Position numbers and translations under genes: made by a program | Shown here: piece after piece, positions 21,433 to 31,438 of the stretch | How positions within the stretch are numbered: the first letter of the stretch is position 1 | Layout of the letters: each line of letters begins with the position of its first letter | Source: Chromera velia | Lineage: Eukaryota; Sar; Chromeraceae | DNA length: 52,820 nucleotides | Reading direction: 5' to 3' | Assembly: GCA_018398765.1 (NCBI GenBank) | Contig: JAHBMJ010000124.1 | Location: forward strand, 83,744 to 136,563 | The notes under the pieces: generated by a model | What the model saw: the letters and a program-made list of their open reading frames with translations, nothing else | Told to the model about the DNA's origin: nothing | Database searches by the model: none

Positions 21433-23464
21433 TTAGTGCATTCCGATAACCCCAAACGGACCTAGAGACCGAAGTTTCCCCTCGTCTTCCGCTTCCGAAA
21501 ATGCCTCCTGGATCTCATCAGAAGTGAGGTCCCTGTTCAATTCAATGTGGAATTCTGCCAAGGAGGGGAGCGAGTTGGGCCCCAGGAATCGGAGGAATGA
21601 GCGAAGACCTTCGAGCTCAATTTGATTCATTGACAGGTCAAGATGACGAAGCCGAGGGAGGTCTTTGGCTCCGACGGCTTCTCCTAAAGCTCGCATTCCT
21701 TGGTTCCCAATGTCACAGCGAGACAAGTCAAGAACCTCGAGATTTGGAATCTTCCCTGATTTCATTACGAGTGCCAACGCATCCATGCCTTCTCCGATTT
21801 GTAGTCGGTCAAGCTTCAGATGTCTCAGTTCACTGAGGGCGATTGGACTCTCTCGAATTCCATTCATGACTGCCTCAAATCCCTTTTTTCCAAATTCATT
21901 ATTCGACAAATCCAATTTTTTAAGTTTCGGGAAATTTCCCTTCAAGAAACTTTCAGACAACGCAATCAGGTCTGAGTCTGTCAAGTACAGATTCGCAAAA
22001 ATCAGATCAGACAGAATGGGAAGGGTGACTGCCCCCAAGGCATTCCACAATCCTGCTTTCTCGGGACGGTCTCCTTCCCCCAAAACCAAAATAATCTTTC
22101 GGAGGCAAGACAGACGTCCTGCCTTTAGAGCTTTGCTCAGACTCTCCAACTTGACTCTGTCAGCATTCTCATCTGACCCCAACAGTGTCACTTCCAACGT
22201 CTCAAAAGGAGGCGATGCACTCGCCTCCACCACTGCATTGAAGAAGTCCCCCGCAATTCCTCCAAAGAACATTAGCTTCACATGCTTCAGACATTTCACC
22301 TTTCCACTCCCCAAATACGGTCCTATGTCTGTGCTCATTACATTCACAGAGACCGACAGAGTCTCCACAGGCGGGGGCTCTCCATCACCACTCGACCCCC
22401 ACACGTCCAAGACCGACCTCACCCCTTTCTCATCCAAAGAAGTATTCATTAGATTCAGTCGGCCTAACTGAGGCAGGATAGACTTCCTCAGCACTCCCAC
22501 CAGACCCGAAACCTGTTCCCCCACAACAACGCCCTCCAAGTCCAGCGACTGCAGATGTGCCAATTTCCCCTCACCCACCACGCCCAACAGCCTCGCCACC
22601 CCCCTCTCACCAAGCCTGTCGCATCCGTGCAGAGACAACTCTCTCAACGAAGGAAGTGCGCTGTCAGAGATCGCCTCGCACAGAGCGAAGAGTCCTGCAG
22701 CACAGCACAAATAGAGAATTTACTCGCATGCGTTCAAGCCAACAGGCGCCAACAGGAGAAAATGAAGCAGCTACCTACCTTCATCATCAAAGCTGTCACA
22801 CAGAGACAGAATCTCGATGGCCAGAGGTTTCGCCTCCTTGAATGCCGAGCACAACAGCGCCAGATCCTTTGATCGCAGCTTTGTTGACTTCAGGTTCAGA
22901 CACCGGACAGAGCGCAGCTTCCCTTTCCTCCAGGTGTCTGCCAACACACTTGCGCCTTCCTGCCCAAGCTCATTTCCTGGGGATAGAAACAAGCAAAAAG
23001 AAGAAACATTGCAAAGGGAAGAGCAAAATATCTCGCCACATGTTTTTTTGGAGAGACGAGGAAAAAGAGGGAAAGAGGGGGAGATAGAGGAGGGGAAGTG
23101 TGTGAATGACAGAAGAAGGGAAAGGGAGGGACACACAGGGAGGGAGGGAGGGAGGGAGGGAGGGCGCACTGCCACTTTCTGCTGCATGGGAAGGGGAGAG
23201 AAACTGCGACCTCAAATGAAGCAAAGTACGTCAGTGTGTACGTCAGGAACGCGAACAAAGCAACAAAGTAAACAGAGAGGAAAGAAAAAGAAAGGAGGGA
23301 AAAAGAGCAAATCAGAAAGGGCGAACGAGGGAAAGACAGCATGCAAGCAAAACAGAAAGAAAGAAAGAAAGAAAGAAGGAAGGAAAGAAGGAAAGAAGGA
23401 AAGAAGAAAAGAAGGAAAGAAGGAAAGAAGGAAAGAAGGAAAGAAGGAAAGAGGGAAAGAAGGA

Positions 23465-23496
<32 letters not shown>

Positions 23497-23779
23497 AACA
23501 AACAAACAAACAATGAAACCGACGGACCTTCAACATTGAGACTTTCCAGGCCTTCAGGGAGGGACGCAAAGGCAGATGCCGTCTCGGGCCAGATGGACTC
23601 TTCTGCAGGCAGGCAGATGGAATTAATGCATTCATCGAAAAACCATCAATCGATCAGCCAGTCAGGGAGGGGGGAATTCATCGCTCATAAGTCCTCTGTA
23701 TGCCTCACGACTGTGTGGCCTCGTCCATGCAGCCCTTAATTTTCCTTCCCTCTTCATTTGGAGTCCTCTGCATATGATG

Positions 23780-23815
<36 letters not shown>

Positions 23816-25378
23816 ATGTGAGCCTTTCCCTTGCCCCAGAAAGAGTGGGTCGTTTTCCCTCTCACACCCTTGCGCTTCCCTAATTTGCGCCCACCCGCCT
23901 CACTTTGAAAGTTGAGAGTCCGGACGCCTTTTTTCCTTTCGAAGAATTGGCACAGGAGGGCGAGCGTTTCTTCCTCGACAGCAGAAGGACCTGCGCCGAT
24001 GCATGCACAGAATTCAGTTTGGGCGAAACATTTTTTTCCTTGGCTGCACAATTTTGAAGAAAAGAGACCACCAGAAACGAAAGGCTTGGTAGTCGCTCTC
24101 AACGTCAGTTTTTGTTTAGCTGCATGCAGACGGACTCAACCTATTGGGCCTTTGAAATTGATGCACGACGAGACGGCGAGACAACGAGAAGGGTCGCATC
24201 ATACAAAGTGCAGAATGAGATCACCAAGCAGAAACACTGCACCACTTCTGTCCATCTAATTCGATTCCGATCTTCATTCATCCGCTGGCGCCCGCAGGCT
24301 TGTTCCACTTCCCTCCCAACGGATTCGTGTTGCCCCCCTCAGCTTTCTGTCCTCTGATGGTGATGAATCACTGTCCAAGCACGCACTCACAGAGCGTGAG
24401 CTCCTCCACCCCCTCGGGAAGAGACTCCAACAGAAGAAAGACCTTTCCTTTCGACAGAGAACAACCTGAAGGAGAACAGAGGGAAGAAAAGCAACGGAGA
24501 CTTTCAAACTTCCAGTTTTTCTTTCAGTTCTCAGATCAATGCAAACTGAAAGAGGCTGTCCTATAGAACGTGAAGGCTCAGTAGGCAAAGCGGACAGGCG
24601 ATGACTGTAGACGCTGAACGCTATCTCTGCGTGCGTCGGGAAACGAGAGAGAGGGGCGGGAGAGAGAGAGAAGGCCTCCTAGCACACCGCTTGGATCTCT
24701 ATGTGACAACACCGTTGCATTTTACGTGCAAAGGCATTTGTCCACGTTCCCTTGCAGACACACCTGACAGGTCCAGATATCGCACTGGCATTCCCGTTTT
24801 CACTTTCTCCTGCGGGCACGTAGCATCAAGCAGTCAGACACGAAAAGAATTAACTTAAAGAGAGAAGAACAGTGCCGTTTTCGTACAGGAAAGGACAACA
24901 CGTAGGTGAGTTCTTCTTCTTTGCTTCTTGCCTAGCTACTGAGAAGATCCCTCTGTTTTCTGTTCTCTAATCAAATCGCGGAACTGCCTTAATAAATTAT
25001 ATAGTTCCTGCTTGATTACCAAGGCTGACGGGATTCGTAAAGTGACACTCACCTTCTTGACAAGATAGAGGACAGTCCAGGCAATTCCAACAGAGTCCTT
25101 TCTCTGCGCCAGGGAGGAGATGGTCTGCAGAGTCGGAGAAGGGGAGAACTTTGGTTTCTCGCTCAAAAGTCAGGACAACTCTTGTAAGTCAAGCGCCTGA
25201 CCTTCGTGCATGCAACACTTGCAACACGGACCTGGTCTGACGGTTTCGTGTGGCCAAGGAGAATCCCCAAAATTCCCTCCCTGCCCATCACAGGTGCCTG
25301 CGGGCTTGAGTGGACTGCCTCCATCTGAACAATCACCCCAGTCTCCACGGCCTTCTTTCCCGAACACCCGGATCCCAT
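21433..25378 (-). CDS. Leucine-rich-repeat protein with N-terminal acylation motif
   Basis: Eight phase-consistent exons: 25378-25232, 25124-25053, 24809-24764, 24465-24391, 23990-23904, 23602-23528, 22976-22779 and 22694-21433, totalling 1,962 bases (653 residues). The N-terminus MGSGCSGKK fits an N-myristoylation signal (Gly2, Ser6) with Cys5 available for palmitoylation, so the protein may be held at the inner face of a membrane. LRR units of the ribonuclease-inhibitor type follow throughout, for example VRYLDLSG, VEELTLC, LESLNVEGNELG, RELSLHGC, KKLDLSNNEFG, EVLDLSRCDIG and RHLDLSMNQIE. There is no signal peptide, no membrane span and no extra catalytic domain. The role is probably protein binding; the partner is unknown. 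The start codon was chosen for the acylation motif, so an upstream exon cannot be excluded. Confidence 0.85.
23350..23515. repeat. (GGAA/GAAA)n purine microsatellite in an LRR-gene intron
   Basis: A purine tract of GAAA and AAGG units between LRR exons 6 and 7. A GGGA tract precedes it at 23136-23164. Frames through it are repeat-derived. Confidence 0.9.
23776..23813. repeat. (TA)n microsatellite
   Basis: Alternating TA of about 38 bp in the intron between LRR exons 5 and 6. Confidence 0.9.
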
Positions 25379-26158
25379 TGGAATTAATGCATGCAACAGC
25401 TTCGACAATATATACGAAGATCAGACTCAACGGCGTCTTGGCACCTGTGCACCCCTGCGCACCCCTGCGCACCCTCAATGAAGACTCTTGTATTGCGGAA
25501 TTGGAAGTTCACAGTAGATTCAGTAGATCTGTCTGGCGTTACTATCTCAGCAGAGCAGCCTGCATGAGCTGCCCCTCGAGGCGATCGACGGTCTATTTTG
25601 CTGCATGTCATGCATGCAGACTGCATGCATGCACGGGATACACCCAACCTGTTTGGTGAGTGCCTCGGGGGGCCATTTTAGGGGGTCGGCCAATTTAATC
25701 GATGCACACCATCAGGGGCTTTGGCATGTCTTGCGTTCTCGGACGATCGAGTGGCGGGGGCCACAGTAACGCACGCGAAATATGCTTTTCGGGACCGCGC
25801 GCGTGTTCACGCATACAGCTCCCTGCGAGTTAACTTTTATTACTTGAGGGGCACGTATTATGCGAACCAAAGATTGAACTATATATGCATGCGGCTAGGG
25901 TATTTCACTTATTTGAGCCAACCTAAGATTTTGACAGGTTTTTAGGTATAAAATTTAGTGTTTTAATCTTTTGTCTTGCTTTTAATTAAACTTAAAATCA
26001 AAGCTCTAAAAAACTTAAAAACCTATTCTAGGATTTAACCTTCAATCATCATCATCATCATTTGCACACTGTTTTAGGTGAGAGGGCTTAAGTTTTTATA
26101 GGTTATATGAAGTTTTAGGGGTGGTGTCACTAAAGGTTTTTTTTTTTAGTTTTATAAC

Positions 26159-26581
26159 TGTTAATGTAGAGAGGTTTAACTTCAGAAAGAAGTCTCAGAC
26201 AACAGTTGCTTGAAGCAGTATAGCTTCCTTCTCCTGCGAAGCAGCTAGGCTTCCTTCACGTCTACTCACTGAAGCAACTGGGCTTCCTACCTACTCCCTA
26301 TAAATGGAGATCTGATCATACACAGCATCACCATATAGGTATGTTTATGCATCCGCTCTCTTTTGTAATCGGTTCTGCTAGATTGAGCAGTTTCTCACTC
26401 TTTGTTCTTATATATACTTCGAGCCTTGACACTGCATACAATGATACAAACATGCACGCACATGCATACACGCAATACGATGGGCGCTCGCGGCGGCCCG
26501 CCTCGCGCGTGCGTCTGTACGTCGACGCCGCCTGATGGTGCTTTGCATGACTGCATCATAATACTGCCCATCACACTCACC
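26159..26581 (-). repeat. 3' LTR of the Gag-only element
   Basis: A 423-bp repeat, nearly identical to 28220-28642. Differences include a C/T in TTCACGTC/TTCATGTC, two changes near the element end (GCATCATAATACTG against GCACCATAATACCG), and the terminal base. A TATATATAAG word on the minus strand (about 26406) is a plausible promoter element. Confidence 0.88.
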
Positions 26582-26913
26582 ATCACCCCCCGAGTTCACT
26601 CCTTCACAGAGATAAACTGAGTGAACGAGTACTTTATCTATCAACATGAAAGATCTGAGTTATTCACTCACTTTCCCTCGTATGACCTGATGGCTTCATC
26701 GGATAGTCAACTAGCTATCTGATGTGCGAATCAGATCCGTACAATTCAGAAAAGAGGAAATCAATCACGGCGAGCACCCACAGATTTGAGTGAGTGAGTA
26801 ACAAACCATAGAAAATGGATATCATTGAAAAGACAACTTGAACAGTACATGAGACACATTACACAAAATGAAACTCTTTATCAACACCCCCCATTCCGGC
26901 CTCTCTTGACTCT

Positions 26914-28054
26914 TCAGAAGTACGTTGTGTCAGAGTCGTATGAGTCATCTGTGAAGGCGTCGGAATCTGAGTCTTCCACCCTGCGAAGCGCAGCTGCAGC
27001 ATTCTCCTTCTTCTTTGACTTCTGAGCAGGTGTGTGTCCTGCAGTTGACGCTCTGGCTGCACTTGCACTCTCCTTCTCTTTTTTGTCTGCCTTTCTCTTC
27101 TCAAAGAGGGCCTTGACAAACTTCCTGTCCATCTCTTTCTTCTCTGCGATCTCTTCTTCCGTGAGCATACACTTGTCAGCCCGGTGTCTGAAGATACCGC
27201 AAGTGAAGCAAGGGCCAGAACTACCACCCCTGCTAGCACCCCCGGCGAATGTCAGTCCTTTAGGGCCTCTCCCTTTTCTTTCTGCCCTGCTACCAAACTC
27301 ATGTCCATCCTGTGTCTGTTTAGAGTCATCACTCTTGGCAATCTGCTGAGCAGTGCCTAACGACTCGATGTCTCCTCTCAAATCCTCCAAAGTTGGCAGA
27401 GTACCCCCCGTTGAATTGTATCTCTCCTTCATCTTGGTGTAGATGACTTCTCTGTGCTTCTCCTTCAAGCCACGAACGACAAAAAGCAACTGAAAGAAGC
27501 TGTCAGGGGTGTAGTTGCTCGACTGTACATCCGCCATGACTTTGTTAAACAACAAGAGTCTCTTCTGTGGCTCTGACCTTGTTCCCGGCAAAATCGATCA
27601 ACGCGAAGACAGCAGTTACCAACATGGAGATGGCGTCGTGTCCGAAGTGCTTCTCGAGTACCACGAGGCCGTCCTTGTACGTCGCACCTGGTTTTTGCAG
27701 CGCGTTCTTGACAACGGTGAAGAATTCTGCGTCCTTCATTCCGCACTGCGTCAACGCTTGCTTCATCTGCAGGTTCCACATCTTCTGTTCAGCAGGGCCG
27801 GCTGTGGCTTTATCATATCCAAGTACCAGAGCAGTCGACTCTTGGTGAATATCGAAAGAAAAACGAAAGTGTTCCAGTGCTCTCTGGTTCTCTTTCTTTT
27901 GGTCTTCTGCCTTTAGATCCCTGGAAAACTCTGGAGGCTTCAGATCCCATCTTCCCGCAATCTGCATCTTCTTCCTCCCTGCAGCTGCAGTGGGAGAATC
28001 TGCTCCAGTTCTTCCTGTCTGCTGTGGAGTTGACAGTACAGCCTGTGCAGACAT
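26914..28054 (-). CDS. Retrotransposon Gag, in two overlapping frames
   Basis: The capsid-type structural protein of the LTR element. The first frame (28054-27545, 169 residues) begins MSAQAVLST, has a basic patch, and then helical Gag-like sequence. The second (27591-26914) continues in a frame shifted by +1, overlapping by 47 bases. It carries a CCHC zinc knuckle, CFTCGIFRHRADKC (C-x2-C-x4-H-x4-C, about 27210-27169), followed by a lysine/glutamate-rich tail and an acidic serine-rich end. The join could be a +1 programmed frameshift, an intron (a GTCAGA donor-like site falls in the overlap), an inactivating indel or a sequencing error. Confidence 0.75.
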
Positions 28055-28219
28055 CGTATTCCTTTACAAGTAACAGTTGTTCGTATTCGAAAAGAAACGT
28101 TTCTCCATAATGCTCTACACCGTCTATACGACTCAATGCCACAGAACGAACAGCGTCTGTCTCAATTCGTCTACCTCTCTGCAGTTATCTACTCGAAGGC
28201 CCACCTGAAAGGGCACCAA

Positions 28220-28642
28220 TGTTAATGTAGAGAGGTTTAACTTCAGAAAGAAGTCTCAGACAACAGTTGCTTGAAGCAGTATAGCTTCCTTCTCCTGCGA
28301 AGCAGCTAGGCTTCCTTCATGTCTACTCACTGAAGCAACTGGGCTTCCTACCTACTCCCTATAAATGGAGATCTGATCATACACAGCATCACCATATAGG
28401 TATGTTTATGCATCCGCTCTCTTTTGTAATCGGTTCTGCTAGATTGAGCAGTTTCTCACTCTTTGTTCTTATATATACTTCGAGCCTTGACACTGCATAC
28501 AATGATACAAACATGCACGCACATGCATACACGCAATACGATGGGCGCTCGCGGCGGCCCGCCTCGCGCGTGCGTCTGTACGTCGACGCCGCCTGATGGT
28601 GCTTTGCATGACTGCACCATAATACCGCCCATCACACTCACA
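28220..28642 (-). repeat. 5' LTR of the Gag-only element
   Basis: A 423-bp repeat with TG...CA ends in element orientation, directly followed by the primer-binding site at 28219. See the 3' LTR for the differences. Confidence 0.9.
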
Positions 28643-28848
28643 ATAACCTAGTTTTCATGGAAAAAACGTGCAGAAACCGCCAAAAACCTGTAAAAACCGC
28701 ATCTTCGACAGCCCTTGGCCGCTGTTGATGAAGACTAAAACCATCTTCGGCGGTTTTCGATCAAATGTACCTTAGTGTATGGGAGGTTTTCTATACGTTC
28801 ACCTCCCTCCCCCCTCCTCTTCATTCCTTTCCTTTCCTCAGACCCAGC

Positions 28849-29133
28849 CTAGGACTCGGTGTTCTCCTTCTCATCAGACTCATGGGCAACATCAGTCATC
28901 GTAGTCTGACGTGGATCAGTCAGATGATTGTTCAGACAGTGAAGAACAAACTTCTTAGACTTCAGAATGTTTGTTTCGGTCATCCACATGAGGAACTCAG
29001 TCTTTTTTTTTCTGGTAACCACACAAGGGGCACACTCAATTTCGATCCGCACATAGCCCGGCTTCTGAGACTTGCCGTCAGTCGCTTCATCATGAAACAA
29101 ACACCTTTTCTGATCAGTACTTATAAGTTTCAC
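28849..29133 (-). CDS. Small unrecognised open frame in the hAT-like element
   Basis: 94 residues with ordinary composition, including KSQKPGYVRIEIECAPCVV and a C-terminus rich in D/E/S (AHESDEKENTES). It lies between the nested LTR element and the right terminus of the hAT-like element. It could be a terminal transposase remnant, a captured host exon or chance. No hAT dimerisation motif is evident. Confidence 0.25.
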   Translation of the reverse strand: MKLISTDQKRCLFHDEATDGKSQKPGYVRIEIECAPCVVTRKKKTEFLMWMTETNILKSKKFVLHCLNNHLTDPRQTTMTDVAHESDEKENTES

Positions 29134-30080
29134 TTTGGTTTTTCAAGGTTTTTTTAAGTTTTCTCAGGTTTTGCTATAAGTTTTGTAACGCCGTCTTTAA
29201 TAATTTGAAACTTAAAGTGGCACTTTCATAAAAACCACTATAAATTTAAATGAATCGTTCCTAGCATAGTAAGTATCTATATATGGTTCTTTAGAGAAAA
29301 GAACCATTTTGGACATACTTTTAGAGTGTTAGATCCTTTCGATTTCTAGAGGGGGGGGGGGTTAAAAATATTTTTTTTTTATTTTTTTTTTTTAGTGATA
29401 TACCCTAGGCATGCGGCCGTTATAGCTCCGTACAGGTTGTTTGAGGGACACATTTTAGAATTGGGGCGACACCGACCGACCGTGATAAACAGATCGACAG
29501 AGACAGAACTGAATCAACCCCCCCCCCAAAAAAGAAAAAATGTATTATGCGAGTGCGTACGATCTCAGAGCCTCTTGGATAATCTCAGCAGAGCTGAGCT
29601 GCCCCCCGAGGCGATGCATAGCCGGGTGACAGCTAGCTATTAATATACGGGATATACCTAACCAGTTGGGTGAGTGCCTCAGGAGGCTTTTTAGGGGGTC
29701 CGCTTATATTTGATTGGTACACACCATCGGGGGCTTAGGCATGTCTTGTGTGCTGCCATAGGGCGGGGGCTGTGGCAACACGCATGAAGTATATGCTTTT
29801 CGGGACCTCGCACATCGTATATATGCATGTACAACTCCATGTGAGTTACACTTGAGGGGCATGCATGCGCAAAGTAAGTAAGGCACGCGCGATCACGGCT
29901 CCATGCGAGTTGCTTGAGGGGCACATTTTGGAATTTGTGTGACACCGTGACGGATGGACAGAGACAGAACCGATCTCCCCCCCCCAAAATGAAAAAATGC
30001 GTTATGCGAGTGCGTGCGATCTCAGGGCCTCTCGACTGATCTCAGCAGAGCTGAGCTGCCCCCCGAGGCGATAGCTAGCT

Positions 30081-30589
30081 AGGGGTGCATGGACTTAGCC
30101 GATTATTTTAGCCGATTTTTGGAATAGCTCGGCCCGCGCGGCTCATGCATGCAAGGGGCTTATTTCACGTGCCCAACCCCACCCATGCATGCACTTTTAC
30201 TGTCTCTATCCTTACAGTGTGTGGACCTTACTTTCTCTTCTTGACGCAATCGCACACAAAGGAAGGGATTTGAAAGTTTGACCGCCTTACATTCTTTTGT
30301 AATCCTGAGAACACCCCGTCGTCTGTCTAGAGCACGTCTCAGGGTCAGTTCTTCGTGTTGCTTCCACATCTGGGCCACCGAGGAAGCCGCTGCCCGTCTC
30401 TCTCAGTACGGAGGGTCCCCTTTCGTCATCGGAGGCATGAAGCAGGTCCCTGTGGAATCGACAGACACAACGGAGCGTGCTTCCTGGCTACCGGCACCGG
30501 TAAGCAGCCTTCGTCCTCCTACCTTCACACACGTATTCTCCCTTTCTATATATATTCGCAATTTGAACGAAAAGGGTAGTGTTGAGATC
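30081..30589. promoter_or_regulatory. Probable 5' region of the 30.6-kb gene
   Basis: An open frame runs into the gene from 30278, but the segment looks untranslated. A strong donor-like site, CACCGGTAAGC, lies at about 30500 and a TATA-rich stretch, CTATATATATTCGC, at about 30546. There may be a non-coding first exon and an intron. This is inferred only. Confidence 0.35.
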
Positions 30590-31438
30590 ATGGGTAACGT
30601 ACTGGCCAAGAAGCACTCCAACACACCCTCTTCAGAGGAGACGTGGACGTTACGTGAGATGGAGGTTCCAGCAGGAGAGATCACGATATACAAGGCTGTG
30701 GGTGAGGAGCTTTCCCTGGCTGAGTACAATGCAGCAACCAGGTCCAACTTTCAATCTGATGGAGACGAAGATTGGGATCGGGACTGGAGTGCGATGTACA
30801 CCCAATTCCAGAAGTCCCACTGCCTCGGTACAGTCTGGTACAGGTGGGAGGACGAGAGGCCCTGTGGAGAGGGGGTGCACGAGGAGGCGCGGCTGATGCA
30901 GGTGACGTTCAGAGTTCCTATCAAGGTTGTCATCTGCAGCGGGCCTGTATTCTATCGGGGAGACGTAGACGGTGCAACGAAAGCCAACATAGTCAAAGAA
31001 CGGCTGCGTCTGGGTCTGGAAAGTGGATGGACTGCCCTTGCCCTTCGGACATGGACTGCCGTGTGCCGTTGGTTCAGGTGGGTTACTGGTCTTGGTCAGT
31101 CATTGACACCCGCTGCCACAGAGGATCTTGGGTTGATGCAGGCGCTTGGAGAACAGGGGAAGGCTTTGATCATGCAGGAGACGGAGACAGAGTGGGAGCT
31201 TGTGTTTTCCCATCAACACCTGGCGAGTCTCTTACGTGATTCGGAAGCATTCGATGAAGAGTGCGTGGTGTCTTTCTTCAAGCACCCGAAATGGCCTGCA
31301 ACCTCTCATTGGGCAATTGGAGGAAGGGATGAGGAAGGCAACTGGAAAGGGGGCGAGAAGAAACGCTATGGGTCAGACACAGAGGTGTTGGACGAAATCG
31401 GAGATTCTGAAACTCCAGGGTGGTGTTGGTGTTCTTGA
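30590..31438 (+). CDS. Orphan protein with possible N-myristoylation signal
   Basis: A 282-residue single-exon protein. I do not recognise it. I chose the ATG at 30590 because MGNVLAKKHS resembles a myristoylation signal (Gly2, small residue at 6, lysines at 7-8). The frame is open upstream to 30278, but that part reads like a leader. The body contains WTLREMEVPAGEITIYKAVG, an acidic aromatic stretch (DGDEDWDRDWSAMY), a hydrophobic strand region (ARLMQVTFRVPIKVVICSG), a Trp-rich segment near WTAVCRWFRWVTG, and a C-terminus ending GWCWCS. There is no signal peptide or clear membrane span. It is convergent with the receptor gene. Confidence 0.6.
   Translation: MGNVLAKKHSNTPSSEETWTLREMEVPAGEITIYKAVGEELSLAEYNAATRSNFQSDGDEDWDRDWSAMYTQFQKSHCLGTVWYRWEDERPCGEGVHEEARLMQVTFRVPIKVVICSGPVFYRGDVDGATKANIVKERLRLGLESGWTALALRTWTAVCRWFRWVTGLGQSLTPAATEDLGLMQALGEQGKALIMQETETEWELVFSHQHLASLLRDSEAFDEECVVSFFKHPKWPATSHWAIGGRDEEGNWKGGEKKRYGSDTEVLDEIGDSETPGWCWCS

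Larger units (their letters stand above)
26159..28642 (-). mobile_element. Non-autonomous LTR retrotransposon encoding only Gag (TR-GAG-like)
   Basis: Two 423-bp long terminal repeats bound 1.6 kb of internal sequence. The element is flanked by the 5-bp duplication ATAAC (26154-26158 and 28643-28647). In its own minus orientation the LTR begins TGTGAGTG and ends TTAACA. A tRNA-type primer site, TTGGTGCCCTTTCAGG, follows the 5' LTR immediately (from 28219). A G-rich tract, CGGGGGGTGAT, precedes the 3' LTR. The two LTRs differ at only about four positions, so insertion was recent. Only gag is present; no protease, reverse transcriptase, RNase H or integrase is seen, so mobility would depend on a partner element. 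Confidence 0.88.
25895..29408. mobile_element. hAT-like DNA transposon carrying a nested LTR element
   Basis: The termini CTAGGGTATTTCACT and AGTGATATACCCTAG are inverted with one mismatch, and both flanks carry the octamer GCATGCGG (25887-25894 and 29409-29416). That is an intact 8-bp target duplication, as expected for hAT elements. Subtracting the nested LTR element leaves about 1.0 kb, so the parent is non-autonomous. A 94-codon minus-strand frame at 28849-29133 is the only candidate coding remnant. The CTAGGG start matches the element at 10905. Confidence 0.82.
25530..30080. repeat. Tandem satellite of about 460-510 bp, three units, split by a transposon
   Basis: Landmarks recur in order: GAGCTGCCCC then CGAGGCGAT at about 25568, 29598 and 30055; GGTGAGTGCCTC; TTTTAGGGGGTC; GGCATGTCTTG; ATGCTTTTCGGGACC; and CTTGAGGGGCA. 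When the 3,514-bp hAT-like insertion at 25895-29408 plus its 8-bp duplication is removed, the unit spacing is about 508 and 457 bp. The first and last units are partial. The function is unknown and no conserved open frame runs through the units. Confidence 0.75.

Noticed and set aside
21665-22471. 268-codon plus-strand frame
   Set aside because: It lies wholly antisense to the large LRR exon, where leucine- and serine-rich codons keep the opposite frame open.
30278-30589. Longer N-terminus of the 30.6-kb protein
   Set aside because: The frame is open, but the segment includes a strong GTAAGC donor-like site and a TATA-rich stretch, and lacks coding texture. The ATG at 30590 gives a better N-terminus.
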